A stretch of DNA of 53,033 nucleotides from positions 1-53,033 of the forward strand of contig JADLDB010000007.1 of the NCBI GenBank assembly GCA_020846875.1. Reading direction: 5' to 3'. The DNA is from Myxococcales bacterium (GTDB lineage Bacteria > Myxococcota > Myxococcia > Myxococcales > Myxococcaceae). The number at the start of each line of letters is the position of its first letter. The first letter of the stretch is position 1. The notes beneath the pieces were generated by a model. That model was not told where the DNA came from, did not search any database, and saw nothing but the letters and a program-made list of their open reading frames with translations. The position numbers and the translations under genes were made by a program. Below are positions 25,625 to 34,664 of this stretch, piece by piece.

Positions 25625-26389
25625 ATGTCTGGCAAGGCAGGGAGAATCAGCGCGGCGCTGCGGCGAGGCGACTTCGTGAAGGACCGCGACTTCGACCGGC
25701 TGCTGTCGGCCGAGCTGCGGGGCAAGTCGCAGAGCTTCTTCTCCAGCGTGGTGGTGGCGCAGACCGCCGCGCGCTGGCTGAAGGCCTCCGGCCGCACCCG
25801 GGTGCTGGACGTGGGCGCGGGCGTGGGGAAGTTCTGCGCGGTGGCGGCCCTCACCACCGGGCGGCCGTACGTCGGCCTCGAGCAACGCGGCACCCTGGTG
25901 GCGGAAGGGCGCAAGCTGGTGGCGGCGCTCGCCGCCGAGGTGCAGTTGGTGGAAGGCGGGCTGGCCGACGTCGAGCCGTCCACCTTCGACGGCTTCTACT
26001 TCTACAACCCCTTCGCCGAGCACATCGCCGACAAGTACGAGCGCATCGACGACACGCTGGAGTGCTCCGCCGACGACTACCTGCGCGACGCCCGCACCGT
26101 CGAGCGCTGGCTGCGCGCCGCTCCCGCCGGCACCGCGATGGTGACGTACAACGGGCTGGGCGGGCGCATCCCCCTCTCCTGGCGCTGCGAGCGCGAGCTC
26201 AGGCTGGCCGGCAACATGCTGCGCCTGTGGGTGAAGCAGCCGGACGCGGAGGCCTCCGCCGACGCCTACCTCGAGGTGGAAGATCGCCTCCTCCCCGCCA
26301 GCGTGCTGGCCGAGCTGGTGCGCCGCTCGCCCCGCGCCTCCATCGAGGACGGCCTGGTGGCGCGCCTCGTCCTGCCGGAGGACCCGTAG
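25625..26389 (+). CDS. SAM-dependent methyltransferase-like protein
   Basis: 254 residues. A class I SAM-binding motif VLDVGAGVGKF (60-70), then VGLEQRG (acidic ribose-binding position) and FYFYNPFAEH, where the methyltransferase active-site motif (here NPF) would lie. The target is unknown. It is the first gene of the operon that leads into the inorganic carbon transporter genes; the next start is two bases after its stop. An upstream ATG at 25599 is possible but would overlap the suggested promoter. Confidence 0.75.
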   Translation: MSGKAGRISAALRRGDFVKDRDFDRLLSAELRGKSQSFFSSVVVAQTAARWLKASGRTRVLDVGAGVGKFCAVAALTTGRPYVGLEQRGTLVAEGRKLVAALAAEVQLVEGGLADVEPSTFDGFYFYNPFAEHIADKYERIDDTLECSADDYLRDARTVERWLRAAPAGTAMVTYNGLGGRIPLSWRCERELRLAGNMLRLWVKQPDAEASADAYLEVEDRLLPASVLAELVRRSPRASIEDGLVARLVLPEDP

Positions 26390-26390
26390 C

Positions 26391-26807
26391 GTGGAGTCTC
26401 CTCCCGCGGTGGCGGTGGTGGCCGGGCCCGCCCAGTCGGCCGAGGGCGAGGGCCTCGAGCGCTTCCTCGTGGAGCGCGGCATCGCGGCGGTGCGCCTGCC
26501 CGAGCTGCCGCCGGCCCCGTCGCTGGCGCCGGTGAAGGACGCGGTGGTGCTCTTCACCAAGGGCCTCGAAGCCGCAGCCACCCGCCGCTGGCTGGACGCG
26601 GTGCGCGCGGCCGACGCCCGGCGCCTCGTCATCATCGTCACCGCCAGCCTGCCCGCCTTCGCCGACCTCGCCGCGTCCCGGGGCGCGCCGGTGCTGGTGC
26701 TGGCCGCGCCGGTGCTGGCCTGGCAACTGGTGGACGTCATCCGCAACCACCTGGCGCGCCGCGAAGAGGCGGCCGCCGCGAAGCCGGAAGGCCCTCATGG
26801 CGAGTGA
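26391..26807 (+). CDS. Small Rossmann/receiver-like protein preceding dabA
   Basis: 138 residues from GTG. It has alternating beta-strand and helix pattern (VAVVAG, DAVVLFTKG, RLVIIVTA, APVLVLAAP) and a final helix, resembling a receiver or flavodoxin-like fold. The phosphorylation Asp and Lys of receivers are not evident. No family is recognised. Its 3' end overlaps dabA by 11 bp and its start is two bases from the methyltransferase stop, so it is surely co-expressed with the carbon transporter. A regulatory or assembly role is a guess. Confidence 0.6.
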   Translation: MESPPAVAVVAGPAQSAEGEGLERFLVERGIAAVRLPELPPAPSLAPVKDAVVLFTKGLEAAATRRWLDAVRAADARRLVIIVTASLPAFADLAASRGAPVLVLAAPVLAWQLVDVIRNHLARREEAAAAKPEGPHGE

Positions 26808-29800
26808 GCTCCTCACCGACGACGCGCTGCGCGACCTCCACCGCGCGGCCCACGTGCTGCCCGCGCAGGGGCCCATCGAAGTCTTCATCCACCACAACAC
26901 GCTGCACGCCTTCCAGGCGCTGCCCTTCCACGAGGCCGTCGCGCGCGCCGAGGACGAGTGGGGCGTCACCGGGTACCTGGACGAGGCGGAGTACCGCGCC
27001 GCCTACGCGCAGGGGCGCATCGGCCCCGACGACCTGGACTGGGCGCTTCTGCGCCTGGCCCCGTGGGACGCCGCGAAGGACCTGCCCGTCGACGCCCGAG
27101 ACCTCTTCAGGGCCTTGCTCTTCGGCACCCCCGCGCCGATGAGCAGGGACGTGCTGGAGCTGCTCAAGGCCGAGGGCCGCTGGGCGACTTCGCTGGACCC
27201 GCTGCTGGACGGCAGCGTGCGCGCCAACCTCATCGCCGACACCACCACCTGGCTGGACGAGGCCCTGCGCCAGGACGAGTCCTTGCTTCCCTTCGCGCAC
27301 CGGCTGGTGGGGCCGCGGGTGGACCTCCTCGCCGAGGGGCTGGTGAAGCGCGGGGCGTCTGTCGAAGCGGCCGAGGAGGAGGCGGTGCGGCGGGTGCTGG
27401 CCCCGCTGGGCCTCGCCCCGGAGCGCCGGGGGCTGGTGAAGGCCCTGGGCACCCACGGCGAGGCGCTGGCGGCCTTCAGCCTGTGGGGGGCGTGCGTCGA
27501 GCTGTTCGGCGGGGCCCACGCGCTGGGGCGGGCGCCCTTCGAGCCGGTGGAGCAGAAGGCCACCGAGCTGGTGAACGCCTTCCTCATCCCCCTGTGCGCC
27601 AGCTTCGTCGACCGCGGCGTCGCCCGCTGGACGATGCCCGGGCGCGAGGCCGGCTTCTTCAGCGCCTTCCGGGCCCTCTACGCGCGCGGCGGCGCGGTGC
27701 CGGCGTGGCTCGACGGCCTGGCGGCCACCCTGCGCGCCAGCCTGGAGCGCGGGGCGACGGCCGAGGACGTGGTGCGCGCGCTGCCTGGGCCGTCCCGCGT
27801 GGAGACGCTGAAGGCCCTGCTGCTGCGGCTGCCCGGGTGGGGCGGCATGTTCCACCGGCTCGAGCTGTTCCCGGTGGAGGAGCTGCCCCGCGTGCGCCTG
27901 CTGGACTTCGTGGCGGTGCGGCTCCTCCTCGAGCCCTTCGCCCGCGCGGCCGCCCCCGGGCTGGTGCGCGGCGTGGAGGAGACGCGCCCGGTGGTGGTGG
28001 ACCACGGGGTGCTGGCCCTCTACGCCGGGGCCCAGCGGCTGGGCCTGTCGGCGCGGGTCCTCAACACCCTGCCCCCGCCGCGGCGCGAGGCCCTGGTGCG
28101 CGTGGCCCGCCGCTTCGACCGCCGCGCCCGCGCGGTGGTGTGGCAGGAGGCGTACGAGCGGCACCACGCCGTGGAGGTGGTGGGCGCCCTCAAGGCGCAC
28201 GCGCCGCCGGCGCCCCCTCCCCACACCCTGCAGGCCATCTTCTGCTTCGACGACCGCGAGGAGTCCTTCCGCCGCCACCTCGAGGAGGTGCTGCCTTCCG
28301 TGCGCACCTACGGGGTGGCCGGCTTCTTCGGCGTGGCGGTGGAGTTCCTGCCCTTTGACGACGTGGCCGGGGCGGCCCTGGCTCCGCTGGGCGTCGTGCC
28401 CGGCCACCGGGTGGAAGAGGCGCCCCACCCCGAGGACGCCCAGAAGGCGCTGGCCCGCAAGGAGCGGCTGGGCGCCCTGGCCCGGTGGCGCGCCCTCTGG
28501 CGGTGGGTCACCCGCGGGGTGGCGGGCGGCGGGCTGGCGTCCTTCGTCCTGGGCCCCTTCGCCCTGCTGGAGCTGGCGGCCCGGGTGCTGGCCCCTCGCA
28601 CCACCCGGAAGGTGGAAGACGCCTTCCGCCACGCGGTGCTGCCCGAGGTGCGCACCGTGCTGACGGGCGAGCGCGAGTCCGACGAGTCCCGCTCCATCGA
28701 CGGGCGGTACCTGGGCTTCTCTGCCGACGAGAAGGCGCAGCGGGTGGCCGCCACGCTGGAGAACCTGGGCCTCACCAGGGACTTCGCGCCGCTGGTCGTC
28801 CTGGTGGCCCACGGCTCCACCTCGGTGAACAACCCGCACCGCTCGGCCTACGACTGCGGCGCCTGCGGCGGCCGAAACGGCGGGCCCAACGCGCGCCTCT
28901 TCGCCCGCATGGCCAACCGCCCGAAGGTGCGCGAGGCGCTCAAGGCCCGCGGCATCGAGCTGCCCGACTCCACCTGGGTGCTGGGCGCGGTGCACGACAC
29001 CTGCACCGACACGGTGACCTTCTTCGACGAGCACGAGGTGCCCGCGGCGCACCAGGGCGCGGTGGAGGAGGCGCGCGCCACCTTCGCCGAGGTGTGCCGT
29101 CGCTCGGCCCATGAGCGCTGCCGGAAGTTCGCGGCCGCCCCGAAGTCCCTCACGCCGGAGGCGGCGCACCGGCACGTGGAGGCCCGCGCGGCGGACTTCG
29201 GCCAGGCCCGGCCGGAGTTGGGCCACGCCACCAACGCGGTGGGAGTGGTGGGGCGGCGCGCGCTGACGCGGGGGCTCTTCCTCGACCGGCGCGCCTTCCT
29301 CATCTCGTATGACTGCACGGCGGACGCCTCGGGCGCGGTGCTGGAGCGCCTCCTCGCCGCGGTGGGGCCGGTGGGCGCGGGCATCAACCTCGAGTACTAC
29401 TTCTCGCGCGTGGACAACGAGGGGCTGGGCTGCGGCACCAAGCTGCCCCACAACCTCACCGGGCACGTGGGGGTGATGAACGGCGCCGCGTCGGACCTGC
29501 GCACCGGGCTGCCCCTGCAGATGATTGAAATCCACGAGCCCTTGCGGCTGCTGCTGGTGCTGGAGGCCGAGACTGACGTGGTGCTGGCCGCCGTCTCGCG
29601 CCAGCCGCTGGTGAAGGAGCTGGCGCTGGGCAGGTGGGTGCGCGTCGTCACCGTCTCGCCGTCGGGGCGCGGCTGGTTCTGCCTTCAGCCCGACGGCACC
29701 TTCACCCCCTGGGACGGGCCGGACGTGCACCTGCCCACCGTGCGCGGCTCGCGCGCCTGGTACGAAGGCCACGAGGGCTTCCGGCCGCCGGCCCAGGTGC

Positions 29801-29835
29801 TGCCCGAGCGGCGAGGAGCGCCCCGTGTGGCGTGA
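26797..29835 (+). CDS. dabA: DabA, inorganic carbon transporter subunit (DUF2309)
   Basis: 1012 residues, typical for DabA (UPF0753/DUF2309). DabA is the cytoplasmic, carbonic-anhydrase-like subunit of the DAB system, which uses ion flow through DabB to drive CO2 hydration to bicarbonate. The zinc and catalytic ligands are recognisable: Cys483 and Asp485 in IFCFDDREE, His672 in VLVAHGSTS and Cys687 in YDCGACGG; the 15-residue His-Cys spacing equals that of the studied Halothiobacillus protein. N-terminal EVFIHHNTLHAFQ is also conserved. It overlaps the genes before and after it. In a myxobacterium, DAB probably serves anaplerotic carboxylation rather than autotrophy (inference). Confidence 0.95.
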   Translation: MASELLTDDALRDLHRAAHVLPAQGPIEVFIHHNTLHAFQALPFHEAVARAEDEWGVTGYLDEAEYRAAYAQGRIGPDDLDWALLRLAPWDAAKDLPVDARDLFRALLFGTPAPMSRDVLELLKAEGRWATSLDPLLDGSVRANLIADTTTWLDEALRQDESLLPFAHRLVGPRVDLLAEGLVKRGASVEAAEEEAVRRVLAPLGLAPERRGLVKALGTHGEALAAFSLWGACVELFGGAHALGRAPFEPVEQKATELVNAFLIPLCASFVDRGVARWTMPGREAGFFSAFRALYARGGAVPAWLDGLAATLRASLERGATAEDVVRALPGPSRVETLKALLLRLPGWGGMFHRLELFPVEELPRVRLLDFVAVRLLLEPFARAAAPGLVRGVEETRPVVVDHGVLALYAGAQRLGLSARVLNTLPPPRREALVRVARRFDRRARAVVWQEAYERHHAVEVVGALKAHAPPAPPPHTLQAIFCFDDREESFRRHLEEVLPSVRTYGVAGFFGVAVEFLPFDDVAGAALAPLGVVPGHRVEEAPHPEDAQKALARKERLGALARWRALWRWVTRGVAGGGLASFVLGPFALLELAARVLAPRTTRKVEDAFRHAVLPEVRTVLTGERESDESRSIDGRYLGFSADEKAQRVAATLENLGLTRDFAPLVVLVAHGSTSVNNPHRSAYDCGACGGRNGGPNARLFARMANRPKVREALKARGIELPDSTWVLGAVHDTCTDTVTFFDEHEVPAAHQGAVEEARATFAEVCRRSAHERCRKFAAAPKSLTPEAAHRHVEARAADFGQARPELGHATNAVGVVGRRALTRGLFLDRRAFLISYDCTADASGAVLERLLAAVGPVGAGINLEYYFSRVDNEGLGCGTKLPHNLTGHVGVMNGAASDLRTGLPLQMIEIHEPLRLLLVLEAETDVVLAAVSRQPLVKELALGRWVRVVTVSPSGRGWFCLQPDGTFTPWDGPDVHLPTVRGSRAWYEGHEGFRPPAQVLPERRGAPRVA

Positions 29836-31162
29836 CCTCGTCGAGGCGCTGCTCCTCTCGTCGCTGGCCCTGCCGCCGGTGGCCCTCTCCGGCCTGGGCC
29901 TGGCCTGGCTCGTCGGCCTGCCCGTGCCGGAGGCGGCCGTCACCCGCGTCTCGGTGCTGGCCACCGGCCTGGCCGCCGTCTTCACCGGCGCGGGCGCCGC
30001 CATCGCCCTGTGGCAGGGCCTGCTCCCGGTGGAGTTCGGCCCCTACCCGTGGTTCTCCGTGGGCCACTACACCTTCACCTTGAGCTTCCGCTGGGACGCG
30101 GTGTCGCTGGTGATGGCCCTGGGCAGCACCGTCCTCTCCGGGCTGGTGGTGGGCTTCTCGGTGCCCTACCTGCACCGGGAGCGCGGCCTCTTCCGCTACT
30201 TCGCGTTGATGCTGCTCTTCTCCGGCGCCATGCAGTGGCTGGTGGTGGCCGGCAGCTACGAGCAGCTCTTCCTCGGCTGGGAGTTGGTGGGGCTCACCTC
30301 CATCCTCCTGGTGGCCTTCTTCAGCGAGCGCGCCCAGCCGGTGCACGCCGCGGTGCGGGTGATGATTGTCTACCGCCTGGCGGACCTGGGCCTGCTCATC
30401 GGCGCGGTGGTGATGCACCAGGTGGCCCACGGCACCCACTTCGGCAACCTGCACCAGGCGCACCTCACCGAAGGCCAGGCCACCGCCATCGCGCTGCTGC
30501 TGCTGCTGGCCGCCTCGGGGAAGGCCGCGCAGCTACCCTTCGGCACCTGGCTGCCGCGGGCGATGGAGGGCCCCACGCCGTCCTCGGCCGTCTTCTACGG
30601 GGCGCTGTCGGTGCACGCGGGCATCTACCTGCTCATCCGCAGTGCGCCCCTCTTCGAGCAGTCCACGGTGGCCTCGGTGGCCGCGGTGCTGATGGGCGGC
30701 ACCACCGCCTTCGCCGGGGCCCTGGTGGCGCGCGTGCAGGCCGACGCCAAGTCGTCCCTGGCCTGGGCCAGCATGTCGCAGCTGGGGCTGATGGTGGTGG
30801 AGGTGGGCCTGCACCTGCCCACGGTGGCGCTGGTGCACCTCTTCGGCCACGCCAGCCTGCGCGGCTACCAGATGCTGCGGGCCCCCAGCCTGCTGCACGA
30901 CACCATCGGCCTGCGCAAGGCGCTGGGCGTGGGCAGCCTGGCCCTGGGCGCGCACCCGGCGCCGGGCTGGCTGTACCGGGCGCTGCGCGACGGCCTCTTC
31001 ATCGACGTGGTGGTGGAGCGCTACCTGGTCCGCCCGGTGCTGTCGCTGGGCGGCGTCTTCGAGCGGGTGGAGCAGGCCTGGGCCAGGCGGGTGGGCGGCG
31101 AGCTCCAAGCGCGCCGGCCGGTGGAGCCCACGTCCCCCGAGGCGCAGGAGCACCCCCGATGA
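29825..31162 (+). CDS. dabB: DabB, NuoL-like ion-translocating subunit
   Basis: 445 residues, almost entirely hydrophobic helices, of the proton-conducting membrane transporter (NuoL/MrpA/ND5) family. Conserved pieces: LGWELVGLTSILLVAFF, MIVYRLADLGLLIG, GKAAQLPFGTWLPRAMEGPTPSSA with the channel Lys, and HAGIYLLIRS. It starts with GTG 11 bp inside dabA, so the two are coupled. In DAB the DabB subunit supplies the ion gradient used by DabA. It is somewhat shorter than many DabB proteins (about 500 or more); the next gene encodes a second antiporter-like subunit. Confidence 0.9.
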   Translation: MWRDLVEALLLSSLALPPVALSGLGLAWLVGLPVPEAAVTRVSVLATGLAAVFTGAGAAIALWQGLLPVEFGPYPWFSVGHYTFTLSFRWDAVSLVMALGSTVLSGLVVGFSVPYLHRERGLFRYFALMLLFSGAMQWLVVAGSYEQLFLGWELVGLTSILLVAFFSERAQPVHAAVRVMIVYRLADLGLLIGAVVMHQVAHGTHFGNLHQAHLTEGQATAIALLLLLAASGKAAQLPFGTWLPRAMEGPTPSSAVFYGALSVHAGIYLLIRSAPLFEQSTVASVAAVLMGGTTAFAGALVARVQADAKSSLAWASMSQLGLMVVEVGLHLPTVALVHLFGHASLRGYQMLRAPSLLHDTIGLRKALGVGSLALGAHPAPGWLYRALRDGLFIDVVVERYLVRPVLSLGGVFERVEQAWARRVGGELQARRPVEPTSPEAQEHPR

Positions 31163-32754
31163 CGGCCCTGTGGGGGCTTCCGGCGATGGTGGCGCTCCCG
31201 CTGTTGGGGGTGGGGCTGGTGCTTTCCCTCAAGCAGCCCAGGCACTGGACGGCGGTGGCCGCCTTCTTCACGGGCCTGGGCACCGCGCAGGCCCTGTCCA
31301 GCGCGGTGGGCGAAGGCAGCGGCGTGTCCGCGGCGCTGGCCGTCAACGCCGCCATCTCCACGGTGGTGCTTCTGGGGCAGCCGCGGCGGGGCCTCACCCA
31401 GCGCGACACCCTGATGCCGTTGGTGTGGGTGGCGGCCAGCGCGGTGGTGCTGCGCTCGGACGACGCGCGCCTCGTCGCGGCGGGCTGGGTGGCCCCGCCG
31501 GCCATCGTCTTCTTCACCCTGCGCCGCCTCTCCGAGCGCGAGCTGCGGGCCCGGCGGGTGGTGGGCACCTACCTCTTGCTGGGCGCGCTGCTGCTGGTGG
31601 TGGCGGTGGCCCTCTTCGCCCTGGCGGCGGCCGGCGCCGGCGCCCAGGAGCCCTTCCGGCTCTCCACCTGGCGGACGGTGCCGCTGCCCCCGCACCTGGC
31701 TGGCCTCATCTTCCTCCTGGTGGCGGCCTCGGTGATGGCCCGGCTGGGCGTGCCGCCGCTGCACAGCTGGCAGCCCGCCCTGGCCGAGGCGCTCCCGGCG
31801 GGCACCATGCTGGCCCTCACCAGCGTCCAGATGTCGGTGCACGTGATGGTGCAACTGGCCCTGGTGCCCCTGCCGCAGGCGGTGCCCAGGCAGGCGCTGG
31901 TGGTGCAGGCACTGGGCGTGGCGGGCGTCGTGTACGCGGCGGTGATGGCCGCCTCGCAGCACCGGCTGCGGCGCCTCATCGCCTACGTGGTGGTGGCCCA
32001 GTCCAGCGCCCTCATGGTGGGGCTGGCGACGGGCGACCTGGTGTCGGTGTCGGGCGCGCTAGCCAACGCCATCTCGGTGGCCATCACCTCCCGCGGGCTG
32101 ATGCTGGCCGCCGGCACCATCGAGGCGCGCGTGGGGCCGGTGGACGTGCGCGCGCTGCACGGCCTCTCTCACGTGGCGCCGCGGCTGGGCGCGGCGGCGT
32201 TGATGCTGGCCTTCGGGGCGGCGGGCCTGCCCGGCAGCCTGGGCTTCGTGGGCGAGGACTTGATGCTGCAGGGCTTGATGCGCGAGCGCCCGCTGGTGGC
32301 CGGGGTGATGGTGGCCTGCACCGCGCTGGTAGGCATCGCCCTCTTGCGGGCCATGTTGAAGACGTGCTTCGGCCCCGTGCAGCCGTGGGCGGCCACCGCG
32401 CCGGACCTCTTCCCCCGGGAGCGCGCGCTGGTGCTGCTGGCGGTGGCGGTGGTGCTGCTGGGGGTGTGGCCCCAGCCGCTGGTGCAGGCGCACCAGCATG
32501 ACGTGGCGGCGCTCCGGGAGGCCCTCGCCTCCTCGGAAGGGGCGACGCCACGCGACGACGGCCCTCCAGCCCCCTCCTCGGCCGACGCCTGCGCGGTAGC
32601 GGAGGCGGCTCGGCCGGCCCTGGCGAGTGAAGGGGTGGCCCTGCCCCACCCCGGGGCGAAACCAGCGTTCACCTGGGCGGCGCACGGGGCGGGAGCGCCC
32701 GTGGCTGACGAGCGACACCGCCAGCGCGTGGGAGGCGCTCCCCCGGCCCTGTGA
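31159..32754 (+). CDS. NuoM/N-like membrane subunit, third gene of DAB locus
   Basis: 531 residues. About 12-13 hydrophobic helices with family features such as MARLGVPPLHSWQPALAEALPAGT, HRLRRLIAYVVVAQSSALMVGL and a late FGAAGLPGSLGFVGEDLML, which match NuoM/NuoN/MrpD-type subunits. The last 90 or so residues are a charged, proline-rich tail without membrane helices. The ATG overlaps the dabB stop (ATGA), so it belongs to the same operon. Two-component DAB systems have only one such subunit, so this is an extra proton-channel-like protein. Confidence 0.85.
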   Translation: MTALWGLPAMVALPLLGVGLVLSLKQPRHWTAVAAFFTGLGTAQALSSAVGEGSGVSAALAVNAAISTVVLLGQPRRGLTQRDTLMPLVWVAASAVVLRSDDARLVAAGWVAPPAIVFFTLRRLSERELRARRVVGTYLLLGALLLVVAVALFALAAAGAGAQEPFRLSTWRTVPLPPHLAGLIFLLVAASVMARLGVPPLHSWQPALAEALPAGTMLALTSVQMSVHVMVQLALVPLPQAVPRQALVVQALGVAGVVYAAVMAASQHRLRRLIAYVVVAQSSALMVGLATGDLVSVSGALANAISVAITSRGLMLAAGTIEARVGPVDVRALHGLSHVAPRLGAAALMLAFGAAGLPGSLGFVGEDLMLQGLMRERPLVAGVMVACTALVGIALLRAMLKTCFGPVQPWAATAPDLFPRERALVLLAVAVVLLGVWPQPLVQAHQHDVAALREALASSEGATPRDDGPPAPSSADACAVAEAARPALASEGVALPHPGAKPAFTWAAHGAGAPVADERHRQRVGGAPPAL

Positions 32755-32772
32755 GGGCGTCGCCCTCACAGG
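32748..32772. terminator. Palindromic hairpin at the end of the DAB operon
   Basis: Two 12-base arms (CCTGTGAGGGCG / CGCCCTCACAGG) around a single base form a perfect palindrome that includes the stop codon of the last DAB gene. It lies between convergent genes, where a bidirectional terminator is expected. There is no T-run, as usual in very GC-rich genomes. A dispersed palindromic repeat is the alternative. A second short GC hairpin (GCCGGC) is near 32808-32824. Confidence 0.5.
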
Positions 32773-32841
32773 CAGGCGCCAGCGAAGAGGCTCGGCGCGA
32801 GGTGTGGCCGGCGAGGCCGGCGCCTTGCGGAAGGCCTTCAG

Positions 32842-34230
32842 TCAGTCGCAGGCGACGGCCTCCAGCCCTTCCACGAAGGCGTTGGCCGGAGGCGTGACGC
32901 TGGAGACGGGCGCGAGGCACACGGGCCCGGTGAAGGTGCGCGGGGCGACGGCCGGGTCATTCACCGCCAGCGAGAGGACGCCGTTGGCCAGCATCAGCCG
33001 GGCGCCGCGGCTGGCCGTCGGCGCGAGGAAGCGCACCGTCGGCTGCCCGCTGGGGGCGGTCAACGACGCGTCATAGCGGGCGCCGCGAAACTCCTTCGCG
33101 AGGGCGCGGCCCAGGTCCGCCTCGAGGAGCTCCAGGTTGGAGGCGACCTGGAGGTCCAGCCCCGGTGACGTCACCAGGACGCTGAGGCTGCCCGCCTCGG
33201 CGGTGGCGGTGAAGTCCGCGGCGCGGCCGTGGCGGGAGTTCCAGTCGACGACGAAGGCGTCCTGGCCCCGGTAGCGGAGCACCGAAGGCCCGCTGCCCAG
33301 GCTGACCCGCTCGAGGCGGTGGGCCTGCCCGTCCTGGACGACCAGGGCGCCGGTGACGCCCGCCAGGGACAGCTGCGCAGGGCCAACCAGCGCGTCATCG
33401 AGGAGGTCCCCGCCCAGGCCCGCAGCGTCGAGCTGCCCCAGGTTGACGGCCAGCGTGAGGCGCCGCGCCGGACCCTCCACGCGCAGCGACAACAGCGTGC
33501 TGGCGGCGACGCTCAACGTCCGGCGCACGCCGTCGGACGGGGTGACGGCGAGGTTCAGCGGGCTGAGCACGGACTGCGAGAAGGTGAAGTCCTGGGGGCC
33601 ATTCTTCTCCAGCCGCACCTCGACGCGGCCGGCGCCCTGGACTTGCGTCGGCGCGCCGCCAGACAGCGCGGCCCACGCCGCGAGGACCTGCGCGAGGTCC
33701 GACTCCAGCGCCAGGCTCTTCCCTTCCCGGATCCGCAGCGTCAGCACCTCGAGGTGATCGGCGCCGACGCGCAAGGTGAGATCCACCTGGCCCTGCGCCA
33801 GCACGTCGAGCTGCAGCCGGTCGACCTGCTCGACGCAACCCGGCGGGGGCGCGGCCCCGTTCCTGCCGGCGCACACGTCGACTCCGCGGACGCGAAAGAC
33901 GATGGCGCCTCCACTGCGGCTCACCACGTTGGCCTCGGTGAGGACGCGGCCCACCAGGGCCGACACCTCGTCGAGGCTCGGGTCCAGGTTGGACACGCCG
34001 GCCAGGCGCGGGCGGCTCGCGGCCGCGCCGGCGAGGCCCGTGTTGACGAAGAAGTCGTCGACCGAGCGCCAACTGTTGGTGAGCGCGCCGGTCTCGTAGG
34101 CCTCGCGCACCAACTGCTTGACCTCCGCGGAGGTCCTGGCGGCGACCTCCTCGGGGGTGGGGGGCGTGCAACCGAACGCGAAGACGGTGAGCGCGGCGAC
34201 GACGAGGCTACGAGGGGCCCGACAGACCAT
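32842..34230 (-). CDS. Hypothetical lipoprotein
   Basis: 462 residues, not recognised. Signal MVCRAPRSLVVAALTVFAFGC is a lipobox (FAFGC). The mature protein has a helical N-terminus (SAEVKQLVREAYETG) and then long, regular beta-strand patterns (VEVRLEKNGPQDFTFSQSV, LSLRVEGPARRLTLAVNL) with three spaced Cys (VDVCAG, PPGCVEQ, GPVCLAP). This looks like a large beta-sheet, perhaps a lipid-binding or outer-membrane-associated fold, but that is inference. It converges with the DAB operon. Confidence 0.7.
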   Translation of the reverse strand: MVCRAPRSLVVAALTVFAFGCTPPTPEEVAARTSAEVKQLVREAYETGALTNSWRSVDDFFVNTGLAGAAASRPRLAGVSNLDPSLDEVSALVGRVLTEANVVSRSGGAIVFRVRGVDVCAGRNGAAPPPGCVEQVDRLQLDVLAQGQVDLTLRVGADHLEVLTLRIREGKSLALESDLAQVLAAWAALSGGAPTQVQGAGRVEVRLEKNGPQDFTFSQSVLSPLNLAVTPSDGVRRTLSVAASTLLSLRVEGPARRLTLAVNLGQLDAAGLGGDLLDDALVGPAQLSLAGVTGALVVQDGQAHRLERVSLGSGPSVLRYRGQDAFVVDWNSRHGRAADFTATAEAGSLSVLVTSPGLDLQVASNLELLEADLGRALAKEFRGARYDASLTAPSGQPTVRFLAPTASRGARLMLANGVLSLAVNDPAVAPRTFTGPVCLAPVSSVTPPANAFVEGLEAVACD

Positions 34231-34331
34231 TGAGGTTTCCTCCTGGAAGGTGTCCGGGCGCTTGGTAGCCGCGGCGGCCTGAAACGATCACCCCGGGAAG
34301 CTGTCACCACGGCGTGACAGGCCCGCGGGCC

Positions 34332-34646
34332 TCACCCCGGCCCGAGCGACTGCATCACCTCGACGGTGACGTCCTTCCCGCCGCCCAGGTTCTGCACCAA
34401 GGCCATCGGCGTGTAGATGAAGCCCCACGGAATGCCCCACCAGCCGAGGAAGAGGGACAACAGGGTGTACGGCAGCCCGGCCAGCACCGCGCTGTCGCCC
34501 GAGCGCAGGAAGTGGATGTCGCTGGAGCGCTTGAAGGTCATCACCAGGATGGAGATGCAGTAGCTGTAGATGACGAACTTCCCGCCCTGGCGAATCTGGT
34601 CCTGCACCTCGCCCACGCTCATCCCGTCGATGCCCTTGATGTCCAT
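34332..34646 (-). CDS. Small membrane protein, unknown function
   Basis: 104 residues. After a polar N-terminus there are two hydrophobic segments: KFVIYSYCISILVMTF and GLPYTLLSLFLGWWGIPWGFIY, so it probably spans the inner membrane twice. The motif GWWGIPWGFIYTP is typical of a conserved bacterial small membrane protein family that I cannot name. The frame is open far upstream, but the ATG at 34646 gives a compact protein. It sits 18 bp downstream of the PRPP synthetase gene and is probably cotranscribed with it. Confidence 0.75.
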   Translation of the reverse strand: MDIKGIDGMSVGEVQDQIRQGGKFVIYSYCISILVMTFKRSSDIHFLRSGDSAVLAGLPYTLLSLFLGWWGIPWGFIYTPMALVQNLGGGKDVTVEVMQSLGPG

Positions 34647-34664
34647 GGTGGCTCCTCGAAGAAG

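Noticed and set aside
29825-32754. Complex I or Mrp antiporter operon
   Set aside because: The NuoL/NuoM-like genes overlap a DUF2309 gene with all DabA zinc ligands, and no other Nuo or Mrp subunits are present.
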